In this document: in pieces, positions 33,701-44,557 of the stretch
How positions within the stretch are numbered: the stretch's first letter is position 1
Layout: every line of letters starts with the position of its first letter
DNA from: Cryptococcus deneoformans JEC21
Taxonomy: Eukaryota; Basidiomycota; Tremellomycetes; Tremellales; Cryptococcaceae
DNA: 64,000 nt
Reading direction: 5' to 3'
Assembly: GCF_000091045.1 (NCBI RefSeq)
Contig: NC_006694.1
Coordinates: 446,001-510,000, forward strand
Program-made: the position numbers and the translations under genes
The notes under the pieces: model-generated
Database searches by the model: none
What the model was told of the DNA's origin: nothing
What the model saw: the letters and a program-made list of their open reading frames with translations, nothing else

Positions 33701-34907
33701 CACCGCCACATCGGGCACAAGCCGCGCGAGTACGACGACGCAAAGTAGCCCCCTCCCGGCCTTTGCGCGGAATGGGACCAAAAATTCCCCAAGAGCGGGG
33801 ACGACAGGTCTGGCGGGGCATGAGATTGGGTCGGGTGTGGTGGAAGCGCCGCTGGCGGGTAGAGGATCGGCAGAAGTCGGCGTCGGCGCTGTGGTACCCA
33901 ACGGAAACGGTCCCGGTGGAATCGCTTCCAGAGTGGGGTCAGGACAGGGGAAAGAGATGAGGGGGAGAGAGGAAAAGTTTGAAAAAACGGAATGGGAAGA
34001 GTATAGGAAGAAGAGAGTGGCGACGTTGATGACGTGGTGGGATGGCTGTGTCGAGAATGTTTGTTAATCTTCCATGTTGAAATGGTAATCGTTGGCTAAT
34101 CTTTTTTTCCATCCAGGGTGAAATGCAATTGGCAACCACCATCGCCCTCATCGCCTCGCCGCTGGTCACATTCCCGCCCTTCCAAGTGGAGCGTCTCGCG
34201 CACGCATACGTCCAACTCCTCGAACAACATCGTCTTTTCATGTTCGCCGCCTACATCCGACGCTTTTCAGGCATACCTTCTTTGGAAATCACCCCGCAAG
34301 ATGAAGGTCTGACTCATACGTTCTTTTGCGAAAGGTGCGGGAAGAGTACCGGTAATTTGGAAGATATCGAGGTGAAAGGAAAAATATTCTGGTGGTGTAA
34401 AAAATGCCGAACGGGGGCAAAGAGCTGTGCTATCTGGTACGTGCAAAAACAAGTGATCCTCTTTTTTGCTAAAATGTCCCCTTTGGCAGTCGAAAGATAA
34501 TCAAGGGCCTTTGGATGGGATGCCGACAGTGTGGACATGGAGGTCATCAAGCGTGTATGCGGCTCTATCACAGTGCGTTTCCAGTCCTCCTGTTGCTTTG
34601 TTTTACACTATCATTCCGACAAACTTACTAAACGTGGTCACCAGGTCAAGCGCCTCTCATCCCCGTTCCATCCACAAACGGTTCAAACCCTTCACATACC
34701 CCGCACGCTCTTCTCAACACATCCTCGTCTACGTACAACCAAAGCGCCGGCTCCAATTTTACCACGCTTTCTACTACAGACGGCGCAAATGCCGATCCGG
34801 TGGAAAAGGTCGATGGGGTAGAGGCCGACGGTAGGTTTGCGCTATGCCCAACGGGTTGTGGATGTCGATGTCGGCGTATTGGGACCGCGAATACTGCGCA
34901 TGATTAA
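30769..34907 (+). CDS. WDR24: WDR24/Sea2 (Rtc1) subunit of the GATOR2/SEACAT complex
   Basis: Positive regulator of amino-acid signalling to TORC1 at the vacuole. Exons 30769-30797, 30834-31246, 31293-31481, 31542-32017, 32064-32619, 32695-34058, 34117-34436, 34490-34572, 34645-34907; 1230 residues, frame closes. An N-terminal 130-residue disordered extension precedes a beta-propeller (DGKYAVGGGQ, VTAAPNGNFMLFDVE, LIGGADGNIKLLDLRTG, VIGLDDGTIKRYDWR, IWDMNQSWEKA, VWHVRR-type repeats). Next come an alpha-solenoid (ASWYRLEGSIPADLCAWN, DVAKWCGREDDARLW), a long disordered Ser/His/Gln region, more solenoid (GEMQLATTIALIASPL), and a C-terminal zinc/RING-like module: CERCGK, CKKCRTGAKSCAICRKI, CRQCGHGGHQACMRLYH, CPTGCGCRC. 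The start was chosen because only this ATG, through a 36-nt intron, keeps frame into the propeller. Confidence 0.88.
32647..32668 (+). repeat. 22-nt poly-T tract inside WDR24 intron 5
   Basis: Uninterrupted run of 22 T residues in the intron at 32620-32694, upstream of a TACTGAC branch site. It is an extended polypyrimidine tract and a likely length-variable microsatellite. Confidence 0.85.
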
Positions 34908-35028
34908 TGTTGGGAAAAAAAGGGACATTATTGGGTGATAGATGCATTTTGTATGTACAGATATGGGATGTATAATGGATGTAGAATCGTCAAAAGCAAA
35001 ACGCCCCTCGGCCAAGACTAGATCAGGC

Positions 35029-37453
35029 TCAAGCTTCACCGTCCGCCTTACTCTTCTTCTTCTTTCGGCGCTTCTTTTTATCACCTCCATCCTCTCCATT
35101 CGCAGCCGGGGCATCAGCTGGCATTTCACCTGATTCGACTGTTCTCTTCTTCTCCGCAGGTGCACTCTCAGGCTCGCCAGCAGCAGCAGGAGCGGCACCA
35201 GCAGCCTCGGCGGCCTTTTGAAGTCTCATACGTTCCTTCTTTCCCAGTCGCTTCCCGTTTCTCACCTTTTCGCTCTTCTCCGTGGCCTCACCCTCACTCT
35301 TCTTCCCGCGCCTTTCGTCTTGTCCGCGTTCCTCGCCATCGTCCCTCTTTCTCTTCTTTTCCTTCTTCTCTTCTCTGCTCTTAGTCTGAGACGGTTCCTC
35401 ACCCCATCTCCTCTCTCGCAGCTTGTCCTTCAATTCCCTCACCCTCTTGCCCAAGCCTTTACCCTGAATTCCGATACCACCTTTTCTGTAAGGCGCAATA
35501 CCCTTCATAGTAACCAACTTGTTGAGCTCGTCATCGGTGGCCAATAGAATCTCCACAGGCGTGAGACCAAAGGAAGCAGGCGCTGATGGAGTGTATTTGA
35601 AACGAGTCGGCATGTCCTCGATGATGTCTTCGTGGGCGAGCGCATTGTAAGATTCGACAGCTTCTTTGAGAGCATGAGCTTTCTCGGGAATAGAGAGCTG
35701 GTTCTCTTCATCTTCAGGCAAAGGAGAGGGAGAGTGTTCCTTGTTCTTGTTCTTCTTCTTCTTGTCTTTCTTTTTGGATTTCTTGGAGGGTTCTTCGTCG
35801 ATAAAATCGGCATCCATGTTGATAGGTCCTTCGTCCTCGTCGACATCCATATCTTCACCCTCACCCTCGCCTTCAGCAAACTCGTACTGGAAATCTCCCT
35901 CTCCCTCCTCTTCGTCGTACTCGGCATCCCCGAGTTCGTCATCCCATGTGGGCTTCTCGTTGTCGTCCCCGTCCTGCTTTTACAATCAGCGCTCTCTTTG
36001 CAGTGTCACCGACACAAAACTTACCTCCTGCTCATCACCCTTGCTCAACATACCACCAACAATCTTTTCCCAGACATTTTCGTCCCACTCTCCATCTAAC
36101 ACCTTTTCGAGCTTGCCCCATTCCAGATCCTTGAAGCCTTCCTTCTCCAGGTCATGTTTCAAAATATTCATTCTCTTCTCCATCTCTCTTCTCTTCTTGC
36201 CCTTTTCTCTCTTAATCTCCTCCTCCTTGGCAGCCTTCTCAGCGGCCTTCCTCTCTGCTCGTCTAGCTCGCTTGGACTTTCGAGTATCGTCGGCCCTACG
36301 AACAAGAGAAGGAATGTCACGAGGGTGAGTGGCAATAGTCGAGGATCCGGGCTCTTCGAATCGGAAATTGTATTCAGTCTCAAACTCCTCGGCACGATCT
36401 TCAAAATCGGATTCTTCATCAAGCTCTCCCCAAGGATGGCTAGATTTGGGTTTGGTAGACTTGGTCTGGGCAGCAGCTTCTTCAGCAACTTCGGTGGACG
36501 GTCCGACGACTTCGTCGTACGTAGGGACATGTTTTTCGGATCGGTCAATCCAGCCACGGTTGAGGATGTAGCTTAGTAGATGTCAGCATGAGAGCAGGGT
36601 ACAAGGGAACTGACTTACTTCATAAGGAAATCATCATCGTCCTTGGCCTTCTTCGCCTCCTTTTCTTGCTTCTGCCTTTCCAATTCCTCCTTCTCGATCT
36701 TGCTTACCGCAGCCTTCTCCTCCTCATCTTCTCCTCCTTCACTCTCCAAGACCTTGAGGATGGCAGGCTGATCGCCCATACCAAGGATCTTCCTTACTTC
36801 CTCTTCACCGCCACCAAATTCCAGCAAAAACTTCTTGTACTCTTCATCATCTTCATCGACCTCTTGAGCGTCCATTTCCCTTTTCTGGATAAATTCTTCG
36901 TCAGACTCATCATCAGATTCTTCAGCAAGCGTCTTGAAGGCTGAAACGGCCTCTTGACGGAGCCGACGTTGAGACTCCACGTGAGTAAGAGGTTCGGCAG
37001 ACTCAGAGTCTTCATCTTGATCTTCGCCCGCAAGCAACTTGCTACGGTGATAGTCGGCAAGAAGGTAGGGCTACATTATATTAGCATACAATTATTTTCG
37101 TGAATAAAGATTACATACCTTTTCAGCAACCTTCTTGACTATGTTGCTCTTCAAGCCTCTCTGCTCAGCAATCTCTTGAGCTTTCCGCAACTCTTCTTGA
37201 AGAACATTTTCTCCACCATAAACACCTTCTTTCTTCTTGATTTTGCTAAGAGTTCTCAAAATAGCGGCATCTAATGCAGGAGTGAGTTCGTTGCCCTCCT
37301 CATCCTCGGTGACATCTTCAGATGAGGAACTGTAGTCGGAAGAGTAGTCTTCCTCAGAGCCGGAAGAAGAGGACGATTTGTCCGATTTCGGAACTTGAGC
37401 TACAACTATGTAAGCTATTATCCTCACTGTATCCTCCGTCACTCACCTTGCAT
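35029..37453 (-). CDS. KRI1: Kri1, 40S ribosome biogenesis factor
   Basis: Nucleolar protein needed for 18S rRNA processing and 40S assembly. Exons 37447-37453, 37119-37405, 36619-37070, 36025-36571, 35029-35973; 745 residues. The sequence is highly charged with acidic runs (EESDDESDEEFIQ, EEGEGDFQYEFAEG). Family blocks seen: DDDDFLMKNYILNRGW, EEFETEYNFRFEEPGSS, KKRREMEKRMNILKHDLEKE, EKIVGGMLSKGDEQE, and the KRI1 C-terminal RFKYTPSAPASFGLTPVEIL with KLVTMKGIAPYRKGG. Lys-rich clusters act as nucleolar signals. The start is less certain: the chosen ATG gives a 7-nt first coding exon spliced to VVAQVPKSDK. The stops of KRI1 and WDR24 lie 121 bp apart. Confidence 0.9.
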
Positions 37454-37708
37454 CTTGCTATTCTAGCCGAAGATGATGCGGATATGCTCTTCGAGACTTG
37501 CGTGAACTGTAAATCGTGGTCAACTTTCAGTTCTTTGATGAGTGCTCAAAAAAATCAATAATAAAGATCTGTTACGTAATTGGTCGGGACGTTCCGCTTT
37601 CTCGATGACGGCTGTTTTCCTTTCGTTCATCGTAACGAATTATGCTCGCGTTCGCTGGAATTCATCGTCACGAAAAAACCAAAAAAAGCACCCACAGCCC
37701 ACATAGAC
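37454..37708. promoter_or_regulatory. Bidirectional promoter KRI1 / COQ1
   Basis: 255 bp between start codons. No TATA box seen; short AT-rich core near 37550-37580. Confidence 0.45.
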
Positions 37709-39210
37709 ATGCTCCGTCGCCCAGCCCTTCCAACCAGGGCATTCCCTAAGCACCGCATCTCCTCAACCTTCTCCTTTTCCACCTCACAGCGACGCTCATC
37801 GGTCTCCTCTTCTCCAGCTAAACAGCCAGAATCTACCTGGGCAGCTGCCACTACAGAAGCTCATCGAGTCCTTACCCCTCCACCGGCTACTTCAGCTTCA
37901 ACAGTTACCTCACTCGATGATCCTCTATCCGCCATTAACTCCGAGATTGGTAACCTCAAATCCAGTCTCTGGCGTATGCTCGGCTCTTCCAATTCTGCGC
38001 TCGACACCGTCGCAAAGTACTACTTCCAAGCTGAAGGGAAGCATCTCAGGCCGTTGTTGGTGTTACTCATGAGTCAGGCTACCAACGGATTAGGTGGTAA
38101 GGGATGGGATGGGGCAAAACGAGAGGCGATTAGGAGAAAAGTGGATGACAGTCTTACAGCTGAAGGAGGTGTGCTGAATGACTGGAACCCAGAAGTCTCT
38201 GGGCCGGAGCCTTCATCAGGTTTGGGAAGTATGGTGTTCGCCTCACCGTTCAGAATACCTGAGGCTGGAGCGCCCGCTATCCCCGAGCCTGAACCCCTCC
38301 CTTCCCAGTTCGACGAATTATTAGGAGAAGGGAACGGTCAGCCTGTAATCTTGCCTACTCAAAGGCGGTTGGCCAGCATTACAGAAATGATCCATGTCGC
38401 TTCATTGCTGCATGACGACGTCATTGACTCTTCTTCTCTGCGACGTGGTACCCCTTCGGCTCCATCAACCTTCGGCAACAAGCTCTCCATTCTCTCTGGT
38501 GATTTCCTGTTGGGTCGCGCTTCTGTCGCCCTTGCCCGTCTTGGCTCTCGAGAAGTTGTTGAATTGCTTGCTACCGTCATCGCCAACCTTGTAGAAGGTG
38601 AAATGATGCAGTTGAGGGCGACAAGCGAACCCGAAAAGGCTCCTACGGCCAAAGGTTTTGAGGATTACATGAGAAAGACATACTTGAAGACCGCGAGTTT
38701 GATGGCCAAAAGCGCAAGGGCCGCTGTCATCCTTGGTGGTTGCGGATCTGTGAGCGAAGAGGGAGCGTGGGTAAAGGATGTTGCATATGGATATGGCAGG
38801 AATCTGGGTATCGCTTTCCAGGTTAGCCTCACCACATTGATAGTCTCGGATCACCACTAACATCACTTCAGCTGATCGACGATGCCCTTGACTTCCTCCC
38901 TCCCGATTCTTCTCTCGGCAAGCCTTCTCTTGGTGCCGATCTCCGTCTAGGTCTCGCCACGGCGCCCGCCCTTTTCGCCTGGGAGACTCACCCTTCAATG
39001 GGCCCCCTCATCCTCCGTAAATTCACTGAACCAGGAGATGTTGAGGCTGCCCGAGATCTTGTGGCCAGGAGTGATGGATTGCAGAGAACAATTGAGTTGG
39101 CTAGGGAGTTTGCAGGTGAGGCAAGAAGGTTAGTGGAGATGTTGCCGGAGAGCGGAGCGAGGGATGCGTTGGTGCAGCTAACGGTCAAGGTCGTCGAGCG
39201 AGTTAAGTAG
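37709..39210 (+). CDS. COQ1: Polyprenyl diphosphate synthase for ubiquinone side chain
   Basis: Makes the polyprenyl tail of coenzyme Q in the mitochondrial matrix. Exons 37709-38821 and 38872-39210; 483 residues. The N-terminus is a basic, Ser-rich presequence (MLRRPALPTRAFPKHRISS). Catalytic motifs: GKHLRPLLVLL, first Asp-rich DDVID at residues 236-240 followed by RRGTPS, GDFLLGRA, EGEMMQL, YLKTASLMAKSA, and second Asp-rich LIDDALDF at 373-379. An insert of about 100 residues between the GKHLRP block and the first Asp-rich motif is longer than in the yeast enzyme. The exon junction splits F-Q from L-I-D-D. Chain length cannot be read safely from the sequence. Confidence 0.95.
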
Positions 39211-40988
39211 AGAAGGTATTTTATGTAAGAGCATCAAGGACAAGTAGGATCGTGTAGCGAGGGAAAATCATATGTCTTCATCCATGCATCTGCATTTGCA
39301 TCTGCATAGCCTGTTTCAAGTACATGGCGGTCCTTCATTGTTGACTGGTGGGCCGTGCGCCGCCTTTCTTAAGTGCCGTCAAGATCTCGTGTATATGGTA
39401 GCCAAAAGGAGTCACGGCTTTACACAATGATGGCTGATCAAGTAGATGATTATATCGATGGATAAATATCTTTTTTTTCGTCCATGGTCACATCCATGTT
39501 TTTGCTGACCTCTTCTGTTTTTGAAACAGTAGAAAAAAATGTCTAAGGCTCTAGACTGCCCTTCAACTTTCAGTAATTGGCAGGCTGTGAACTGAGACTG
39601 AGCTGTGACTCGTGTGACAGGGGGTCACAAATTGTTCAACTCAAATAAATGCTTCCTACACTACTCCCAAACAAAAGTACAGTTAGTACCGCTGTACTGG
39701 CTAATTGCTGCCTGACTGCGTGTTGTCTGATCTCCTGTATCCGAAGACGTGTTCCACTTCGACGTCAGCAGATGTACGAATATCGGTCCGTTGATGCTTG
39801 ATTGATCATGATAATCCGAAGAGTTTCCGTCAACGTCGTCCCATCATCTCTCATGTCATCACTCATTAATCTAGTCCGTCTTAATTCGTTGGTGATGCTA
39901 GAAGTAACACCTTTTCGAGTGTGCGTGTTCAAGCGGATTTCACAGAAATAAGGAGAGCATAACAATACTATGCAACTAAAAAGAAGAGAAATCTGTGAGA
40001 GGTTGCACGTACCAACAACTGCAGTATTCTCATTCGCTTTGTTTCACCACATCGCCTCAAAAAGGCGAATTTATTATGATCTCCGACCACTATACCTAAT
40101 TTGGTTCCGTTCGTAGCTGAACCGCCTGGCCTGCTGCACCGCGGAAATGTGAGCCAGCGTATCATAAACTCATCCGATGCATCAGATCGATTCCCTCTAC
40201 AGCGTTTCTCGCAGCACCAAGGGCTCGTACGACGCTCCGGCGATTCCGGATCGAATAACAGCATGGTAAGTAGTGGAACGGTTTCACAAGGGCGAAATAA
40301 TGGTCGAGCATCGATGGTAGCCAGGCAGCCACTTCTTCAGTTGTTGACGGTTCTTTCAGGCATAATGATATTCCCATTATCTGATCGATTGATATCACAT
40401 GCAAGCCTTCTGCTGCGATAACTTTCAATTTCAAACCTCCGGAATTACTCCTTTTGACCCAAAAGACGATCCAGAAGTCAATTAGAGTATGGCGTGGCGT
40501 GGCAGGCAGGAACAAGAAGCCGTAGGTGCCGACCAAAGTGGCTCTGTTGCTTCTTATCACAAAGCATTCAGAGAGCGGCCCGAGCAGGAACGAGTATGCT
40601 TGTATGACTACTATAAGTTGACCGGATTTGCCAATTACTTAATCAACAAGTATCTCCACATGCGCAGCAAAGGGGCCGCAACTAATAACAAAAAGCGAAT
40701 GATTGTCATTTATCTCTCGAGATCTGCCGGCGGCCGATCGTGTGTCATTCGCCCTCTCGTTATCATTTATCACGTGTCACAGCTCACATTTGTCTAGAGA
40801 AAGGTTCTTCGGCTCAAAGCAAATCCCAATTGTAGTAATAATAATCACACTCAATTTGAGGCACGGAAAAAAACTTTGCATGATTTCGGACAGATGTTCC
40901 GATAATCGAAATATCATTCACCCAACGATGCTCATTGATCTTTCATAATGTGCGCATGGTGTATACAACTACATGGTTCAGCTGACCA

Positions 40989-41253
40989 CTTGCCAAAACT
41001 TGCAACAGGCATTCTTGGATTGGGCAACAGGTACCCAGATCGAAAGCATGAAGAATATTTTTGTCGTCTGATTATTTTGTTGGTATCGGAGGCGGCGCCG
41101 GTAGTTGACCATCAAACAATAATGTCGGCTTGCCAAAGCCTACAGCAGGCGCTCTTGAATCGAGCAGTAGGTACCGCAGGCCGAAGGAATATAGGGTACA
41201 TTGTCGACAGATGACTTTGTTCACATCGGAAGCGCATCCGGTAGTTGATCTTC
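40989..41253 (+). repeat. Diverged tandem duplication, period 140 bp
   Basis: Two gap-free 125-nt units, 40989-41113 and 41129-41253, align at about 66% identity by hand count (82 of 125). Best-conserved blocks are CTTGCCAAA at the left, AGGTACC in the middle, and ATCGGA plus CCGGTAGTTGA at the right. It lies 150-420 bp upstream of the GH79 start. Confidence 0.75.
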
Positions 41254-41335
41254 TACAGTATAGGGCAGGTTTTTTGATAATAGCAAATTATCGACACCCG
41301 GAACGCCTCACAACACCAAGCTTGCCCAAGAAAAC

Positions 41336-41345
41336 TATATAAAAG
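41336..41345 (+). promoter_or_regulatory. TATA box of the GH79 gene
   Basis: TATATAAAAG, 62 nt upstream of the GH79 ATG. A consensus TATA at this distance is rare among the other genes of the window and suggests regulated transcription. Confidence 0.6.
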
Positions 41346-41406
41346 GACGCCAAGGGGGTAGATATGAGACACCCACCACACCCTGCCAAGCTCAAGATAA
41401 CAAACA

Positions 41407-43275
41407 ATGCGAATCCCTCTCGACGTTGCACACTCGGTAGTACGTGCTCTGCACACCATCCGTAGTGACTCTGCCCAATCGGGCAATGTTACCCAGACTT
41501 CGGTTCAGATCCCCAGCAACCAGCCAGCATGGGCCGAACCACTTTCCCCGAACTTGGCTGCCTTCTCTATTGAGATGGATCGATGGCCAGATTGGGCGGG
41601 GGAAAAAGTGGGAGAACCAAACAAGTATGTCAATCAGGTACTCACCAACTTGGGTGAACGAACCGGTGTAATGCCCTATCTCAGGGTTGGAGGTAAGTAA
41701 CCTATGTCATTTCTTGCACTCTTTTCCTTGCCATGTCTCCCATGTCACCTATCCATGATGTGGAGCTATACTGACTTCCCATAGCCAACTCGGAAGACCG
41801 TGCGACGATCGACTTGTCCTACGAAGTGATGAACGCCACTTTCCCCGCAGCTACTGAAGAGGTACCAGTTCCCGAAGCAGATCACATATTTATCGGTCGT
41901 GACTTTTACGCTCTTTCCGGTAACCTTCCCGATGGTACACCTTTCCAATGGGGTGTGAATCTCGGTAGTCTCAACCGCACCGAGACTATTGCGCAGGCGA
42001 AGCTCATTGCAGACACTTTCCAAGGGGACCGAGCCAATTTGACTGCCAATGTCCGTCTCGATGGTCTGGAGATAGGTAACGAGCCCGACTTCTACGGTAC
42101 TGGGAAAGGATTGGGTGCGGCATGGACGCCGGCAAATTACTCTCAAACATGGCTCGATTATGCCCAAGGGGTATCGGAAGTCATTCAGCTGGGTGGTGAC
42201 GGTCCCTACCTTACTCCTGGTGCGATGACCGGCTTCTCGGCTCCCGTCTGGACGCCTCAAGCTTCTTTTGAGGCTGGGATTTTGGACGATGATGACATCC
42301 GATCCGTTGTTAAGCAGTACAATCAGCACGTTTACTCGGGAGCTTTCGGTTACGGTTACCCTTTGACCCCTGTGGGCGGCTTGATGGACAAGGTCACTGC
42401 GCGAACGAACCTTACCGCGCGCGCCAATGAGATAAAGTCTGTCAAGAGTGAGGGTCTGCAATACGTCTTTGTGAGTTTTCTTACAACTTCCTACCGTTCA
42501 GATTGAGATCCTAGCTGATTATCGCTGTTAGGCTGAAGGTAATTCATACGCCAAGTGAGTAAAGTCTAGGACGATTATGGAATATACAGATACTGACGAA
42601 CAACAGCCACGGTCAACCTGGTACCAGTAACACGGCCGAAGCGGCCATTTGGGCCATTGACTGGATGCTTCAACTGGCTTCTATGGGGGTTGAGCGTATG
42701 CACTTCCACCACGGTGTCGGATTCCGCTACAATCTCTTCCAGCCCGTCGCTACCGATGCCGATCACGACGATGGAACCAATATGACCAGTCGAGCCCACA
42801 TTCTACCCGCTTACCATGCCGCTCTTATCGTCAACGAAGCAATCGGTACCAACGGGAACTCATATGTTGCGGAAATCAGCACCCCGAACGATAACGTGGT
42901 GGCGTATGGTATTTGGGAAGACGGCAATTTGGTCCGAATGGTGGTCACTAGTACCGAGGTTTACACTACCGATGATGAAGACGCGCAGGAGGGAAGGAAC
43001 AAGTTTGAGCTCAACCTTGTCGGCGTTGAAGGAAGGAACGCAACCGTCAAGAGGCTGTTTGTCCCTCAAACCACTGCGATGCACGGACTGTGAGTTTCCC
43101 TCTTTCTTCTTCTCGCAACGCCTGAAACAGACACTGACAAAAATTTAGTACTTGGGCTGGTCAGTCTTTCGACACTGAAGATGGTAAACCAACCGGAGAA
43201 GTCAGCGAGGAGACCCTCGACAACGGCGTCCTTCAAATTGATGCCTCTTCCGCTGTTCTCATCTGCTTCAAATAA
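41407..43275 (+). CDS. Glycoside hydrolase family 79 (beta-glucuronidase-like)
   Basis: Predicted to remove glucuronic acid or its 4-O-methyl form from polysaccharide or proteoglycan side chains. Exons 41407-41692, 41785-42470, 42532-42554, 42607-43089, 43149-43275; 534 residues. The (beta/alpha)8 barrel shows SIEMDRWPDWAG, MPYLRVGGNSEDRA, acid/base GLEIGNEPDFYG (Glu195) and the nucleophile region FAEGNSYANHGQPGTS (Glu326), the latter coded partly by a 23-nt exon. A beta-sandwich domain follows (VVAYGIWEDGNLVRMVV to VLICFK). The family is usually secreted, but the N-terminus MRIPLDVAHSVVRALHTIRS has no hydrophobic signal core and no upstream in-frame exon is evident. Its neighbour is also a uronic-acid-type enzyme. 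Confidence 0.9.
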
Positions 43276-44557
43276 GCCTCGGTTGGGTACGAGGAAGAAC
43301 AAATAAGGAAAAAATCACGCGTCCAGGAAGTGAAAGAAAAAGACCGATAAGAGTTGAAAAATTGGCGCAGGAAGTTTCAAGTTATAATTTAGAAGTCAGG
43401 AAAGTTTTGGTTTATTTAATCTGGAAGAATGTATAAATTTGAGACTCTAGCTTGCAAGCATGCTGCCCTCGTGTACTTGTTCACCCCCATAAGCCATAGC
43501 TTGCAAAGGAAAAGGTTTATGACGACGGACTTGTGTCATTTGTGAACAACGTGACCGGCTTGCTTTTCATTTGTCGACCTGATTGGCCACCATTCAGTCA
43601 GTCATTGCGCTTAATCCAGCCTGGAGATCCGTTATCGAAGAGTCACTCATTGCTAGTGCTGTAGTAAGTGGAAAAAAGTTAGTTGGTTCGATTCGAAGCT
43701 GTAAGGAAACGAACGGGTTGGATTCCACGCGGGAATACCAAAGAAACGGCCATGTTAGACGAATGGCTCTATTGGAAGACTCTGTCTTTCAACAGACCTC
43801 TCTTTTAAATTAAACTGCTTCTTCTGTGATGTGAAACGTCACGTCTTTTGCGGTGTCTGATTGAACTTTTTGGCTCTTTATGCCGGGGACTCAAAAGCAT
43901 GTGCGGTGTCGTCTGAAAACAACTCATTTCACGACAGTTTTACTAAAGCGAGGACCGACGCGTGAGGCCCTTCATCGTCTGTGGTCATCAATCAACGAAT
44001 CGCGTCGCGTCGATATGAGAGAAAATCTGCGGATGTAAAAAGTTGAACGATGCATGAGCGACAAACGACAGGCTATTTTCGTTCGGTGGCTGCGAATCGC
44101 GGGTCGCGTAGCCGGAAGTACCTAGGCACATATCAGGGTGATGGCAGTTGAGCAGCCAAAAGTGCAGAGGAATGCCACGTGCTGGGCGAGTTAAATCCCT
44201 GAAAGGTCAAACAGTAGGAACATTTAGGAACCGTAACGCCGACGCGTTAATGGGTTTAAATTGAGACTGCCCATACAAAAGCAAGCACGGCCCTTTGTCA
44301 CCTCCTCCATCCATCAATTGTCCTTCCTTCCTCACACAGGTATATATACGGCCTGCCTGTCTGCCATCCTCTCCTTCTCGCTTTCCCGCCACCCGCCTCC
44401 ATCCAGCCGCCTCCCTCTCCTCGCCAGCGCGGTAACCACAGCTACTTCAGCATCTTTGGGTAAATCCAGGTGATAACCCATCCTTCTTTACAAGTACCGT
44501 TATAAATACGACCGCGCAGAGCGCATTACAACTCGTCCACCCAATAAACAAACAACC
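43276..44557. other. 1.3-kb intergenic region GH79 / PL14-like gene
   Basis: No coding gene supported; a 76-codon frame at 43583-43813 has no domain. It holds the 3' end of GH79 and the promoter of the next gene. Several CGCG-containing near-palindromes (such as AATCGCGTCGCGTCG near 43998) and a GGTATATATACG element at 44339-44350 are visible. Confidence 0.4.
44501..44508 (+). promoter_or_regulatory. TATA box of the PL14-like gene
   Basis: TATAAATA, 50 nt before the start codon. A second TATATATA lies at 44341-44348; which one directs transcription cannot be decided from sequence. Confidence 0.5.

Larger units (their letters stand above)
39211..41406. other. 2.2-kb gene-poor region upstream of GH79 gene
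   Basis: The largest gene-free stretch in the window. Minus-strand frames at 39968-40264 and 40162-40560 are 98 and 132 codons long, overlap each other in different frames and show no domain I recognise. They may be remains of a decayed gene or noise. It also contains a short hexamer-based repeat (CATCTGCATTTG-like) near 39288-39310 and the 140-bp-period duplication listed separately. Confidence 0.4.

Noticed and set aside
33266..33901. Minus-strand frame of 211 codons
   Set aside because: Shadow of the low-complexity part of WDR24; strings of Trp/Gly/Cys come from reverse reading of CAC/CCA repeats.
40162..40560. Minus-strand 132-codon frame as a gene
   Set aside because: No domain, no plausible splice partners, and it overlaps another frame of similar quality.
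43680..43700. tRNA-like B-box (GGTTCGATTCG)
   Set aside because: No A-box, acceptor stem or cloverleaf could be formed around it.
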